DNA of 64,000 bases, from positions 62,001-126,000 of the forward strand of contig JAJEHI010000135.1 of NCBI GenBank assembly GCA_022823775.1, in the 5' to 3' direction. Below are positions 51,926-59,240 of this stretch, in pieces. Made by a program: the position numbers and the translations under genes. Numbering within the stretch: position 1 is the first letter of the stretch; each line of letters starts with the position of its first letter. Origin of the DNA: Defluviicoccus sp. (GTDB lineage: Bacteria > Pseudomonadota > Alphaproteobacteria > MPNO01). The notes below the pieces were generated by a model. That model was not told where the DNA came from. It searched no databases and saw nothing but the letters and a program-made list of their open reading frames with translations.

Positions 51926-52837
51926 CTACTCGCCGTCGTCGTCGGCATACTCGAAACGGCGTATCGGGTCCGCCTGCGGCGCCTGGGTCGCGATCGGGCA
52001 GACCCGCATACATTCGAAACATTGGGCGAGCAGACCGCCGGAGCCGACCGACATCTTGTACCAGAGTATCTTGTTGTCGGCGTCGAACAGCGCATCCTCG
52101 CGCTCGACCGAATCCCGCGCCTCCACCGCGTCCGCGATCATCGACGGGACGGCCTCGAATTGCTGGGTCATCTCCGCGCAGGCCGCCATGTCGTAGCGCA
52201 TGACTGCCTGGTTGCCGTCGTCGTCGATTTCGCCCGACAGGCATTGCACGGGGCAGAATTTCATGCACGGCGTTTGTCCGGTCTTGCGGTAAAGGCTGAC
52301 GCAGGACGGCGCAGGGCAGGGGTTTTCCTTCATCGGCTCGTCGGGCGGGAGCTCGAGCTCGGTGAACACCGATGCGAAATACATGTAGCCGAAGTCCGGG
52401 TGCAGCAGGATGTCGCCCGCGAAGGAGCGTGCCCCGATTCCGGCGACCTCGGCATGCAGCTTGATGCTCTGCAAGGGTACCCGGGGGCCCGCTTCGACGT
52501 CCATGTCGGGCGGACAGTAGATCGAGCGGATGCCGAACCTGTTCTCGATGAAGAACGCGCAGCCATAGGCGATGGTGTAGGCACGGGTCTCGGTGCTGCC
52601 GAAATAGCCGAGCGCCTTGGCGGGCAGCGCCCACGCGCCCTGGGTCTGGCCGCCGACGCCGAGCGCGATGACGGATTTCACCTTCGGCATGAGGTCGGTC
52701 GGACGGTGGCCCGGCGGCGCGATGCGTTCCAGCGTCTCCAGGTCGGCGACGCCCGCGGCAAGCGCCCCCTTGCGCTTGCAATAGGCGAGAATCTCCTCTT
52801 TCGCAGCCGCTGGATCGATTCCCTCGCGTCTCGCCAC
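51926..52837 (-). CDS. QueG/reductive-dehalogenase-like protein with two [4Fe-4S] clusters
   Basis: Protein of 303 residues. Eight Cys in cluster-like spacing are visible: ENPCPAPSC, TPCMKFCPVQC and LAQCFECMRVCP. The middle (VKSVIALGVGG, AYTIAYGCAFFIENRFG, KLHAEVAGIGA) matches epoxyqueuosine reductase and reductive dehalogenases, which use a corrinoid next to the clusters. No Tat signal, so cytosolic. GTG 52837 is chosen for GGGAGGG upstream. First gene of the operon; it is not beside tRNA-modification genes, so a catabolic reductase is as likely as QueG. Confidence 0.78.
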   Translation of the reverse strand: MARREGIDPAAAKEEILAYCKRKGALAAGVADLETLERIAPPGHRPTDLMPKVKSVIALGVGGQTQGAWALPAKALGYFGSTETRAYTIAYGCAFFIENRFGIRSIYCPPDMDVEAGPRVPLQSIKLHAEVAGIGARSFAGDILLHPDFGYMYFASVFTELELPPDEPMKENPCPAPSCVSLYRKTGQTPCMKFCPVQCLSGEIDDDGNQAVMRYDMAACAEMTQQFEAVPSMIADAVEARDSVEREDALFDADNKILWYKMSVGSGGLLAQCFECMRVCPIATQAPQADPIRRFEYADDDGE

Positions 52838-52947
52838 CGAACCCTCCCTTTCGTGCGGCGGGCGCCATAATAGTCGCGGGCCGAGCGTTGCGCACGTCCC
52901 GGCGAAAAGGCACTCTCCCGGCCGGTTACCCTTGGCGGAGAGGCAGC
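52838..52947. promoter_or_regulatory. Divergent promoter region, Fe-S operon / binding-protein gene
   Basis: This gap of 110 bases separates the Fe-S operon (-) from the dihydroxyphthalate-decarboxylase-like gene (+). It holds CGCCATAAT followed by a CGCGGGCCG, nearly the same block as in the amidohydrolase promoter at 27888. A -35 box is not clear in either direction. Confidence 0.35.
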
Positions 52948-53943
52948 ATGGCAAACATCCACCTGACGCTCGCGATGGACGAGTACGACCACACCCGCGA
53001 CCTTCTACAGGGCAAGGTCGCCGCCGAGGGGATCGACCTGACCTGGCTCAACCTCGACGTCGAGGAGATCTTCTATCGTTTCGCGAGTGCCTGGGAATGG
53101 GACGTTTCCGAACTTTCCTTCGCCAAGTACTGCTCGATCGTGTCGCAACCGAATCCGCCGATCACCGGGATCCCGGTCTTTGTCTCGCGGGTTTTCCGGC
53201 ACTCGGCCTGGTACGTCGCCGCCGATGGGCCGGTGAAGGAGGTCGCGGACCTCGCCGACAAGCGGATAGGCATCCCCGAATGGTCCCAGACCGCTACTGT
53301 CTATGCCCGGGGCTGGCTCGCCGAGGATGCCGGAATTCCGCTTGAGAAGGTCGACTGGGTACAGGCCGGGGTCAACGAACCGGGTCGGGTCGAGCTCGCC
53401 CACCTCAAGCTTCCCGACGGGATCCGGTACCGTCAGGTACCCGACCGGTCGCTCACCGAAATGCTTCTCGCGGGCGATATCGACGCGCTGATTTCCGCCC
53501 GTCCGCCCAAGGCGTTCCTCGGCGGCGATACCCGGATCGAGCGGCTGATCCCCGACTACCGGGCGCAGGAGCAGGACTATTTCAAACGGACCGGCATCTA
53601 CCCGATCATGCACACCGTCGCGATCCGGCGGGACACCTACGAGAAGCATCCCTGGATCGCGATGAACCTGCTGAACGGTTTCGAAGCGGCCAAGAAGCGG
53701 AGCGTCGCCAGGCTGACCAGCGTCACCCATTCCCAGATCCCGGTGCCGTGGATCTACGACATGGTCCCGGAACTCGGCGGCGACATCTTCCCCGGCGGCG
53801 ATTACTGGCCTTACGGGATCGAGCCCAACCGGCCGACCATCGAGGCGTTTCTGAGGTTCTGCTACGATCAGGGCCTCTGCCATCGCAAGATGGAACCGGA
53901 AGACCTCTACCCCGAGGAGGTGCAGTCGGTCTTCCGCGTTTGA
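52948..53943 (+). CDS. 4,5-dihydroxyphthalate decarboxylase-like / substrate-binding-fold protein
   Basis: Protein of 331 residues with a periplasmic-binding-protein-II fold but no signal peptide (MANIHLTLAMDEYDHTRDLLQGK), so cytosolic. It resembles the group annotated as 4,5-dihydroxyphthalate decarboxylase, whose members share LSFAKYCSI and the GIPEWSQTATVYARGWL hinge. ATG 52948 has GGAGAGG. If the group name is right it decarboxylates a dihydroxy-aromatic diacid; otherwise it binds one. Divergent from the Fe-S operon. Confidence 0.75.
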   Translation: MANIHLTLAMDEYDHTRDLLQGKVAAEGIDLTWLNLDVEEIFYRFASAWEWDVSELSFAKYCSIVSQPNPPITGIPVFVSRVFRHSAWYVAADGPVKEVADLADKRIGIPEWSQTATVYARGWLAEDAGIPLEKVDWVQAGVNEPGRVELAHLKLPDGIRYRQVPDRSLTEMLLAGDIDALISARPPKAFLGGDTRIERLIPDYRAQEQDYFKRTGIYPIMHTVAIRRDTYEKHPWIAMNLLNGFEAAKKRSVARLTSVTHSQIPVPWIYDMVPELGGDIFPGGDYWPYGIEPNRPTIEAFLRFCYDQGLCHRKMEPEDLYPEEVQSVFRV

Positions 53944-54007
53944 CCTCGGGTGCGCGTGCTCTATGGTGCGGCCCATTCCCCATCCACTGTCCAGATCGAG
54001 AGGCGCC

Positions 54008-54559
54008 ATGAAACGGAGTCGGCTGGTGGGTGCGATCGCCATCCTCCTGGGAGCAGCGCTCATGACCACCGAAGCGGCCTCGGCCGATCCAGAGAACACG
54101 CTTTACATGGACCTCGAACACGGCCGCGTGGTCATCGAGATGCGCCCGGATCTCGCGCCCAAACATGTCGGGCAGATCAAGCGGCTCGCCCGGTCCGGGT
54201 TCTACGACGGGGTCGTGTTCCACCGCGTGATCGACGGGTTCATGGCCCAGGGCGGCGACCCGACGGGGACGGGAACCGGTGGGTCGGGCACCAATTTGCC
54301 GGCTGAGTTTTCGAACGAGCCCCATGTGCGGGGCGTGACCTCGATGGCCCGCACTCAGGACCCGAACAGCGCAGACAGCCAGTTCTTCATCATGTTCGCG
54401 CCCGCGCCCCATCTCGATGGGCAGTACACGGTCTGGGGCAAGGTGACCGAGGGGATGGAGTTCGTCGACAAGCTCAAGCGGGGCGACAGCCGACGCGGCG
54501 GCATGGTCTCCGACCCCGACAAGATCGTCCGCATGCGGATCGCCAAGGACGCGGAGTAG
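54008..54559 (+). CDS. Periplasmic peptidyl-prolyl cis-trans isomerase (cyclophilin)
   Basis: Protein of 183 residues. A signal peptide (LVGAIAILLGAALMTTEAASA) is followed by the cyclophilin core: YDGVVFHRVIDGFMAQGGDPTGTG (catalytic Arg) and SADSQFFIMFAPAPHLDGQYTVWG. PpiA-like; assists folding of exported proteins. ATG 54008 follows GAGAGG. A short gap leads to the MFS gene. Confidence 0.93.
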   Translation: MKRSRLVGAIAILLGAALMTTEAASADPENTLYMDLEHGRVVIEMRPDLAPKHVGQIKRLARSGFYDGVVFHRVIDGFMAQGGDPTGTGTGGSGTNLPAEFSNEPHVRGVTSMARTQDPNSADSQFFIMFAPAPHLDGQYTVWGKVTEGMEFVDKLKRGDSRRGGMVSDPDKIVRMRIAKDAE

Positions 54560-54590
54560 GCGAACCGGACGCCGCCCGGAGCGGCGGACC

Positions 54591-55811
54591 ATGAGCGCGA
54601 CGGCCTCGCGGGCGCTTTCCGGCCAGCGCACCGTCGTCTCGCTGATCAGCACGGGCCATTGCTACAGCCATTTGAGCTCGGTGGCGGTAGCGCCGCTGTT
54701 CCCGGCGCTGCGCGAGGCGTTCGACGTGAGCTTTATCGCGCTGGGCGCGCTGATGACGGTCTTTTCGGTGGCAACCAGCGTGGCCCAGATCCCGGTCGGT
54801 CTGATGGTCGACCGTTACGGGGGGCGGCTGGTCCTGGTAATCGGCCTGATCCTCCTCGGCGGAAGCTTTGCCCTCGCGGGCGGCGCCGATGCCTATTGGC
54901 AGGTGATGCTGCTCATGGTTTTCGCCGGCCTGGGGAACAGCGTGTTTCACCCGGCCGACCTCTCGATCCTCGCGCGTCGCGTGGATCCGGCGTGGCTCGG
55001 GCGCACGGTCAGTCTGCACAGCTTCGTCGGCTATGTCGGCTGGGCCATCGCGCCGATGTCGATCGCCGGCCTGCAGGCGGCGTTCGGTTGGCGCGGCGCC
55101 ATGATCGGGGCCGGCATCGTGGGCCTCGCCGTCGCCGCGGCGATCCAGTGGCGGAGGACCGCCTTCGACGAAGAGCCCGATGCGGCGGAAGACGAATCGA
55201 CCTCGCGAGGGGAGCGCTTCGATATCCGGGCCCGGCTGATGGCAATGGCGGACGGTCCGATGATCCGGATCTTCCTGTTCTTCGCTTTCACGTCCATGAC
55301 GATCGGCGGTATCGCGGCGTTCCTGGCGATCGCGATGATGCAGCTGTTCGGCGCGGATCAGGCCAGCGGCAACCTTTCCCTGACGGTCTTCATGGTCGCA
55401 ATGGCCTGCGCGGTGCTCTTCGGCGGTGTGCTGGCCGACCGGATCACCGCGCATGACAGGGTGGCGGCGTGGACCGTGGCCGGTGCCGCCGCGGCGCTCG
55501 TGCTTCTCTCGCTGGCGCTGGGGGGCTTGACCGCCGGACTGGCGGCGGTCGCCGCGGCCGGTTTCCTGCTCGGCGTATCGAGCCCGTCGCGCGATTTGAT
55601 CGTACGCGCCTCCGCCCCCGCCGAGTCGCTCGGGCTCGCCTTCGGCTTCACCTCCACGGGGCTCAGCATCGGTTTCGCGCTCGGGCCGGTCGCGGTCGGC
55701 GGGCTGATGGATCTGGGCCGGCCCGACCTCGCCATACTGGTGCTCGCGGCGGTCAGCGGGTTTGCCGCTCTCGCGCTGGCCGCGCGGCGGAGGACGGCGC
55801 CGGCGCGATGA
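54591..55811 (+). CDS. Major facilitator superfamily transporter
   Basis: Membrane protein of 406 residues with about twelve helices. The loop 2-3 motif is PVGLMVDRYGGR; the second half mirrors it (LFGGVLADRITAHDR). A cytosolic loop around residue 200 is acidic (DEEPDAAEDESTSRG). The substrate is unknown; fosmidomycin-resistance-like or metabolite export is possible. Its stop overlaps the MATE start by ATGA, so the two exporters are co-translated. Confidence 0.88.
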   Translation: MSATASRALSGQRTVVSLISTGHCYSHLSSVAVAPLFPALREAFDVSFIALGALMTVFSVATSVAQIPVGLMVDRYGGRLVLVIGLILLGGSFALAGGADAYWQVMLLMVFAGLGNSVFHPADLSILARRVDPAWLGRTVSLHSFVGYVGWAIAPMSIAGLQAAFGWRGAMIGAGIVGLAVAAAIQWRRTAFDEEPDAAEDESTSRGERFDIRARLMAMADGPMIRIFLFFAFTSMTIGGIAAFLAIAMMQLFGADQASGNLSLTVFMVAMACAVLFGGVLADRITAHDRVAAWTVAGAAAALVLLSLALGGLTAGLAAVAAAGFLLGVSSPSRDLIVRASAPAESLGLAFGFTSTGLSIGFALGPVAVGGLMDLGRPDLAILVLAAVSGFAALALAARRRTAPAR

Positions 55812-57127
55812 TCGCGGGCTCCGCGGAGCATCATCGCGCGGTCTGGCGCCTCTCGGTCCCGATCATCCTGTCCAACGTATCGGTGCCGCTGCTCGGCGCG
55901 GTGGACACCGCCGTGGTCGGCCACCTGCCCGAACCCCACCATCTCGGAGCGGTCGCGCTCGGCAGCATGGTGTTCAACTTCATCTACTGGGGGTTCGGCT
56001 TTCTCCGGATGGGAACGGCGGGGTTGACCGCCCAGGCGCACGGCGCGGGAAATGCGGACGAGGTGCGAGCCGCGGTTGTCCGCGCGCTGATCGTCGCGGG
56101 CGCGATAGCCTTCGTCACGCTCGCCGCCCAGACTCTGATCGTCGCCGTCGTCTTCGATCTCGTGGAGGCCAGTGCCGATGTCGAAGACTCCGCCCGGACC
56201 TATGTGCTGACCCGGATCTGGGGCGCGCCCGCCGCGCTTTCCATATACGTCATCCTCGGCTGGTTCCTGGGCCAGCAGAACACGCGGGCGACGCTCTACG
56301 TCCAGCTCTGGATGAACGGCCTCAACATCGTCCTGGACGTTCTCTTCGTCGTCGGGTTCGGATGGGGGGTGTTCGGGGTCGCCCTGGCGACCGTGATCGC
56401 CGAATTCGCCGGCCTCGCCCTCGCGCTCTGGCTGATGCGGGAGGCGTTGCGCGGGATCGCGGGCCGGCTCGACTGGGATCGCGTGCGGTCGCGCCGCCGG
56501 ATGCGCATGACCCTCGGCCTGAACGCAGACATCTTCGTACGCACCGTATGCCTGGTGTTCGCCTTTGCGTATTTCACCGCCCAGGGCGCGCGTCTGGGCG
56601 ATGTTGTGCTTGCCGCCAACGCGGTTCTGATGAACTTCCAGATCTTCATGGCGCACGGGCTCGACGGCTTCGCCCACGCGGCCCAGGCGATGGTCGGGCG
56701 CGCGGTCGGCGCGGCCGATCGGGCGGAGCTCCGGGCGGCGATCAGGGTCTCTTCGTTCTGGGCGATCGTGACCGCGGGGGCTTTGGTGCTGGCGTACGCT
56801 GTCGCCGGAGAGGGGATCGTGGCGCTTCTTACCGGCATCGAGGAAGTACGGTCCGCCGCCGGCGACTATCTCGTCTGGTCGGTCGCGATGCCCGCTTTGT
56901 CGGTCGCGGCGTTCCAGCTCGACGGCATCTTCCTCGGCGCTACGCTGGGACGCCAGATGCGCAACATGATGATCGTCTCGGTGGCGGTCTATCTCGTCCT
57001 TTGCGCGGTCGTGATCCCGCTCTGGGGCAATCACGGCCTGTGGTTCGCCTTCGCCGCCTTCATGGCGCTGCGCGGGATCACGCTCGGCGCCGCCTACCCG
57101 GCGGTGGGGAGGACGATCCCGCACTGA
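55808..57127 (+). CDS. MATE/DinF-family efflux transporter
   Basis: Membrane protein of 439 residues with about twelve helices. The N-terminal PIILSNVSVPLLGAVDTAVVGHL and GFGFLRMGTAGLTAQAHGAG are strongly DinF-like. Uses a Na+ or H+ gradient to export cationic or amphipathic compounds. ATG 55808 overlaps the MFS stop. An 858-residue minus-strand ORF covering this gene is a shadow. Confidence 0.92.
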   Translation: MIAGSAEHHRAVWRLSVPIILSNVSVPLLGAVDTAVVGHLPEPHHLGAVALGSMVFNFIYWGFGFLRMGTAGLTAQAHGAGNADEVRAAVVRALIVAGAIAFVTLAAQTLIVAVVFDLVEASADVEDSARTYVLTRIWGAPAALSIYVILGWFLGQQNTRATLYVQLWMNGLNIVLDVLFVVGFGWGVFGVALATVIAEFAGLALALWLMREALRGIAGRLDWDRVRSRRRMRMTLGLNADIFVRTVCLVFAFAYFTAQGARLGDVVLAANAVLMNFQIFMAHGLDGFAHAAQAMVGRAVGAADRAELRAAIRVSSFWAIVTAGALVLAYAVAGEGIVALLTGIEEVRSAAGDYLVWSVAMPALSVAAFQLDGIFLGATLGRQMRNMMIVSVAVYLVLCAVVIPLWGNHGLWFAFAAFMALRGITLGAAYPAVGRTIPH

Positions 57128-57193
57128 CCCGCCTTGTTGGCGCATCGGCTGGCGGCTAAGCTCTCGCCGCTTCGGACAGGCTGGGAGGGTATC

Positions 57194-57853
57194 GTGTCGG
57201 ACGACCTCGACATTTACGAAAAGCAGGGCTTCGGCAACCGCATCGGGTTCGGCGAGAAGCCGGCGCTTATCGTCATCGACTTCATCAACGCGTTCAACGA
57301 CCCCGAAATGTTCGGCGGCGGCAGCATCCAGTCGGCGATCGACCATACCGAGGATCTCCTGGGGCTCGCGCGCCATCTCGACCTGCCGGTCGCGTTCACC
57401 TCCCATGCCTACGCGGCCGACCGCAGCGAGGATGGCATTTTCAACATGAAGTCGCCGGGGCTGAGCAAGCTCCTCCCCAACACCCATGCGACCGCCGTCG
57501 TCGACCAGCTCTCGCCGCGCCCGGGCGAACGCGTAATCAGCAAGCTCTACCCGTCCGGCTTCTTCGCCACCGACCTCGCCAACTGGCTCGCCAAGAGGGG
57601 CGTCGACACCGCCATCGTCACCGGCTGCACGACCAGCGGCTGCGTGCGGGCGACGGTGGTGGACGCCATGGGGTACGGATTCCGGCCGATCGTCCCGGCC
57701 GAATGCTCGGGCGACCGCGCCCAGGGTCCGCACGAGGCGAACCTGTTCGACATGGACCAGAAATACGCCGACGTCATGCCGCTCGCCGAAGTCCGGAAGG
57801 CCCTCGAAGAGCTTGCGCCCGAACAGGCCAGAACGGCGCACGCGGCGGAATAG
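57194..57853 (+). CDS. Cysteine hydrolase, N-carbamoylsarcosine amidase / maleamate amidase-like
   Basis: Isochorismatase-superfamily amidohydrolase of 219 residues. The triad is visible: Asp in LIVIDFINAF, Lys in VISKLYPSGF and Cys in GCTTSGCVRATV. The segment VPAECSGDRAQGPHEANLFDM is typical of the maleamate/N-carbamoylsarcosine group. GTG 57194 has GGGAGGG before it. It lies 22 bases before a maleate-isomerase-like gene, reproducing the NicF-NicE pair of nicotinate breakdown (maleamate to maleate to fumarate), which would suit Mo-hydroxylase substrates. Confidence 0.87.
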   Translation: MSDDLDIYEKQGFGNRIGFGEKPALIVIDFINAFNDPEMFGGGSIQSAIDHTEDLLGLARHLDLPVAFTSHAYAADRSEDGIFNMKSPGLSKLLPNTHATAVVDQLSPRPGERVISKLYPSGFFATDLANWLAKRGVDTAIVTGCTTSGCVRATVVDAMGYGFRPIVPAECSGDRAQGPHEANLFDMDQKYADVMPLAEVRKALEELAPEQARTAHAAE

Positions 57854-57875
57854 AACCGGCTCAAGAGGAAACAGA

Positions 57876-58676
57876 ATGACCGATTCCATCGGCTGGCGCG
57901 CCAACTGGGGCGTCATCGCACCGTCGACCAACACGTCGGTTCAGCCCGAGTTCGACGACATGCGTCCGCCCGGCGTGACCAACCACCACGTGCGCATCTG
58001 GATTCCGGACGAGCCGGTGCATTCGGACGAGGATTTCAACCGGCTGATGGACAATATCCGCCGTGAGTTCGACAACGCGATCCTGCGCGTGATGACCTGC
58101 AATCCCGACTACATCGTCATGGGCATGTCTGCCGAGACATTCTGGGACGGGCTCGCCAAGAGCATCGAGCTCCGCGAGCAGGTCAAGAAGCTGTCGGGCC
58201 TTGGCGTCGCCATGGGCTCGGATGCCTGTCAGGCGGCGCTCCGCTGCTACGGCGACATCAGGCGGATCGGCGTGCTCACCCCCTACTGGCCGGTCGGCGA
58301 TAAGAACGTGAAGAAGTTCTTCGAAGACTGCGGCTTCGAGGTCGTCGCCATCAAGGGTCTCAAATGCGAGAGCCCCGCCATGATCGCGCAAGTCACCGAG
58401 GACGAGCTGCGCGAGGCGCTGGTCGAGCTCGACGGGCACGATGTGGAGGCGCTGGTGCAGTGCGGCACCAACCTCGCGATGGCGCGGCTCGCCGGGGAGG
58501 CCGAGAAATGGCTCAAGAAGCCGGTGCTCGCGATCAACACCGCGACCTACTGGTATGCCATGCGGGCCAACGGCTACGACGACGCGATCGAGGGATTCGG
58601 CTCCCTGATGACCGATTTCCGCGAGCTTCCCGCGGCTTATCTGGAGAGTGTGGCGGGCGGAGCCGGGACGGCCTGA
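57876..58676 (+). CDS. Maleate cis-trans isomerase / arylmalonate decarboxylase family protein
   Basis: Asp/Glu-racemase-fold protein of 266 residues. It begins NWGVIAPSTNTSVQPEFD, as in maleate isomerases. The second catalytic Cys is in VQCGTNLAM, but the first Cys position reads MGMSAETFWDG, so it has the single-Cys arrangement of arylmalonate decarboxylase. AAGAGGAAA precedes ATG 57876. Coupled with the amidase gene; predicted to act on its diacid product. Confidence 0.82.
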   Translation: MTDSIGWRANWGVIAPSTNTSVQPEFDDMRPPGVTNHHVRIWIPDEPVHSDEDFNRLMDNIRREFDNAILRVMTCNPDYIVMGMSAETFWDGLAKSIELREQVKKLSGLGVAMGSDACQAALRCYGDIRRIGVLTPYWPVGDKNVKKFFEDCGFEVVAIKGLKCESPAMIAQVTEDELREALVELDGHDVEALVQCGTNLAMARLAGEAEKWLKKPVLAINTATYWYAMRANGYDDAIEGFGSLMTDFRELPAAYLESVAGGAGTA

Positions 58677-58684
58677 ACTTGCGC

Positions 58685-58712
58685 TTGTCCGCGCCCGATT
58701 CTCTGATAAACA
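58685..58712 (+). promoter_or_regulatory. Possible promoter for the cytochrome c gene
   Basis: TTGTCC, 16 bases, TAAACA, about 43 bases before the GTG start. The 58700-58740 stretch is markedly AT-richer than its surroundings, which supports a promoter. The -10 match is weak. Confidence 0.3.
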
Positions 58713-58754
58713 TGTAACCGAAATACAGCTTTTATCGTTCGGAGGCGACAGCAC

Positions 58755-59195
58755 GTGATCGGGATATTCCGCAGCCTGATGCTTGGGCTTTTCCTCGCCG
58801 TCGGCGCGTTCGCGGTCGATGCGGTGGTGACCGGCACGCCCGCCCAGGCGGCCGGCGACGTCAAGAAGGGCAAGAAGGTCTTCGCCAAGTGCAAGGCCTG
58901 CCACAAGACGGTCGCGGGGAAGAAGAGCGTAGGTCCCAACCTCAACGGCCTCTTCGGCCGCACTGCGGGAACGCTCGCCAAGTTCAAGTATTCGAAGGAC
59001 ATGAAGGCGGCGGGCGCCAAGGGTCTCGTGTGGAACGAGGAGACCCTGTTCACCTATCTCAAGAACCCCAAGCCGTTCGTCGGTTCCTTCATCGGCAAGA
59101 AGAAGGCCAAGACACGCATGGTCTTCAAGGGGCTGAAGAAGGAGAAGGACCGCGCGAACCTGATCGCCTACCTGAAAGAGGCGACGGCCAAGTAG
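58755..59195 (+). CDS. Class I c-type cytochrome (cytochrome c2-like)
   Basis: Periplasmic monoheme cytochrome of 146 residues. A signal peptide (LMLGLFLAVGAFAVDAVVT...QAA) is followed by CKACH heme attachment, GPNLNGLFGR and a Met ligand in TRMVFKGL. Very lysine-rich, so basic. GTG 58755 follows GGAGG. Located between the amidase/isomerase pair and the Mo-hydroxylase maturation operon; it could accept electrons from a Mo hydroxylase or serve ordinary respiration. Confidence 0.92.
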   Translation: MIGIFRSLMLGLFLAVGAFAVDAVVTGTPAQAAGDVKKGKKVFAKCKACHKTVAGKKSVGPNLNGLFGRTAGTLAKFKYSKDMKAAGAKGLVWNEETLFTYLKNPKPFVGSFIGKKKAKTRMVFKGLKKEKDRANLIAYLKEATAK

Positions 59196-59240
59196 CGCCT
59201 GCCGGGCCCGATCCGACCCGGGTCCGTTACCCTGCGGGGC

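Noticed and set aside
55358-57934. 858-residue minus-strand ORF
   Set aside because: Antisense to the MFS, MATE and amidase genes, which have strong motifs and ribosome binding sites. Low-complexity composition rich in Arg, Asp and His.
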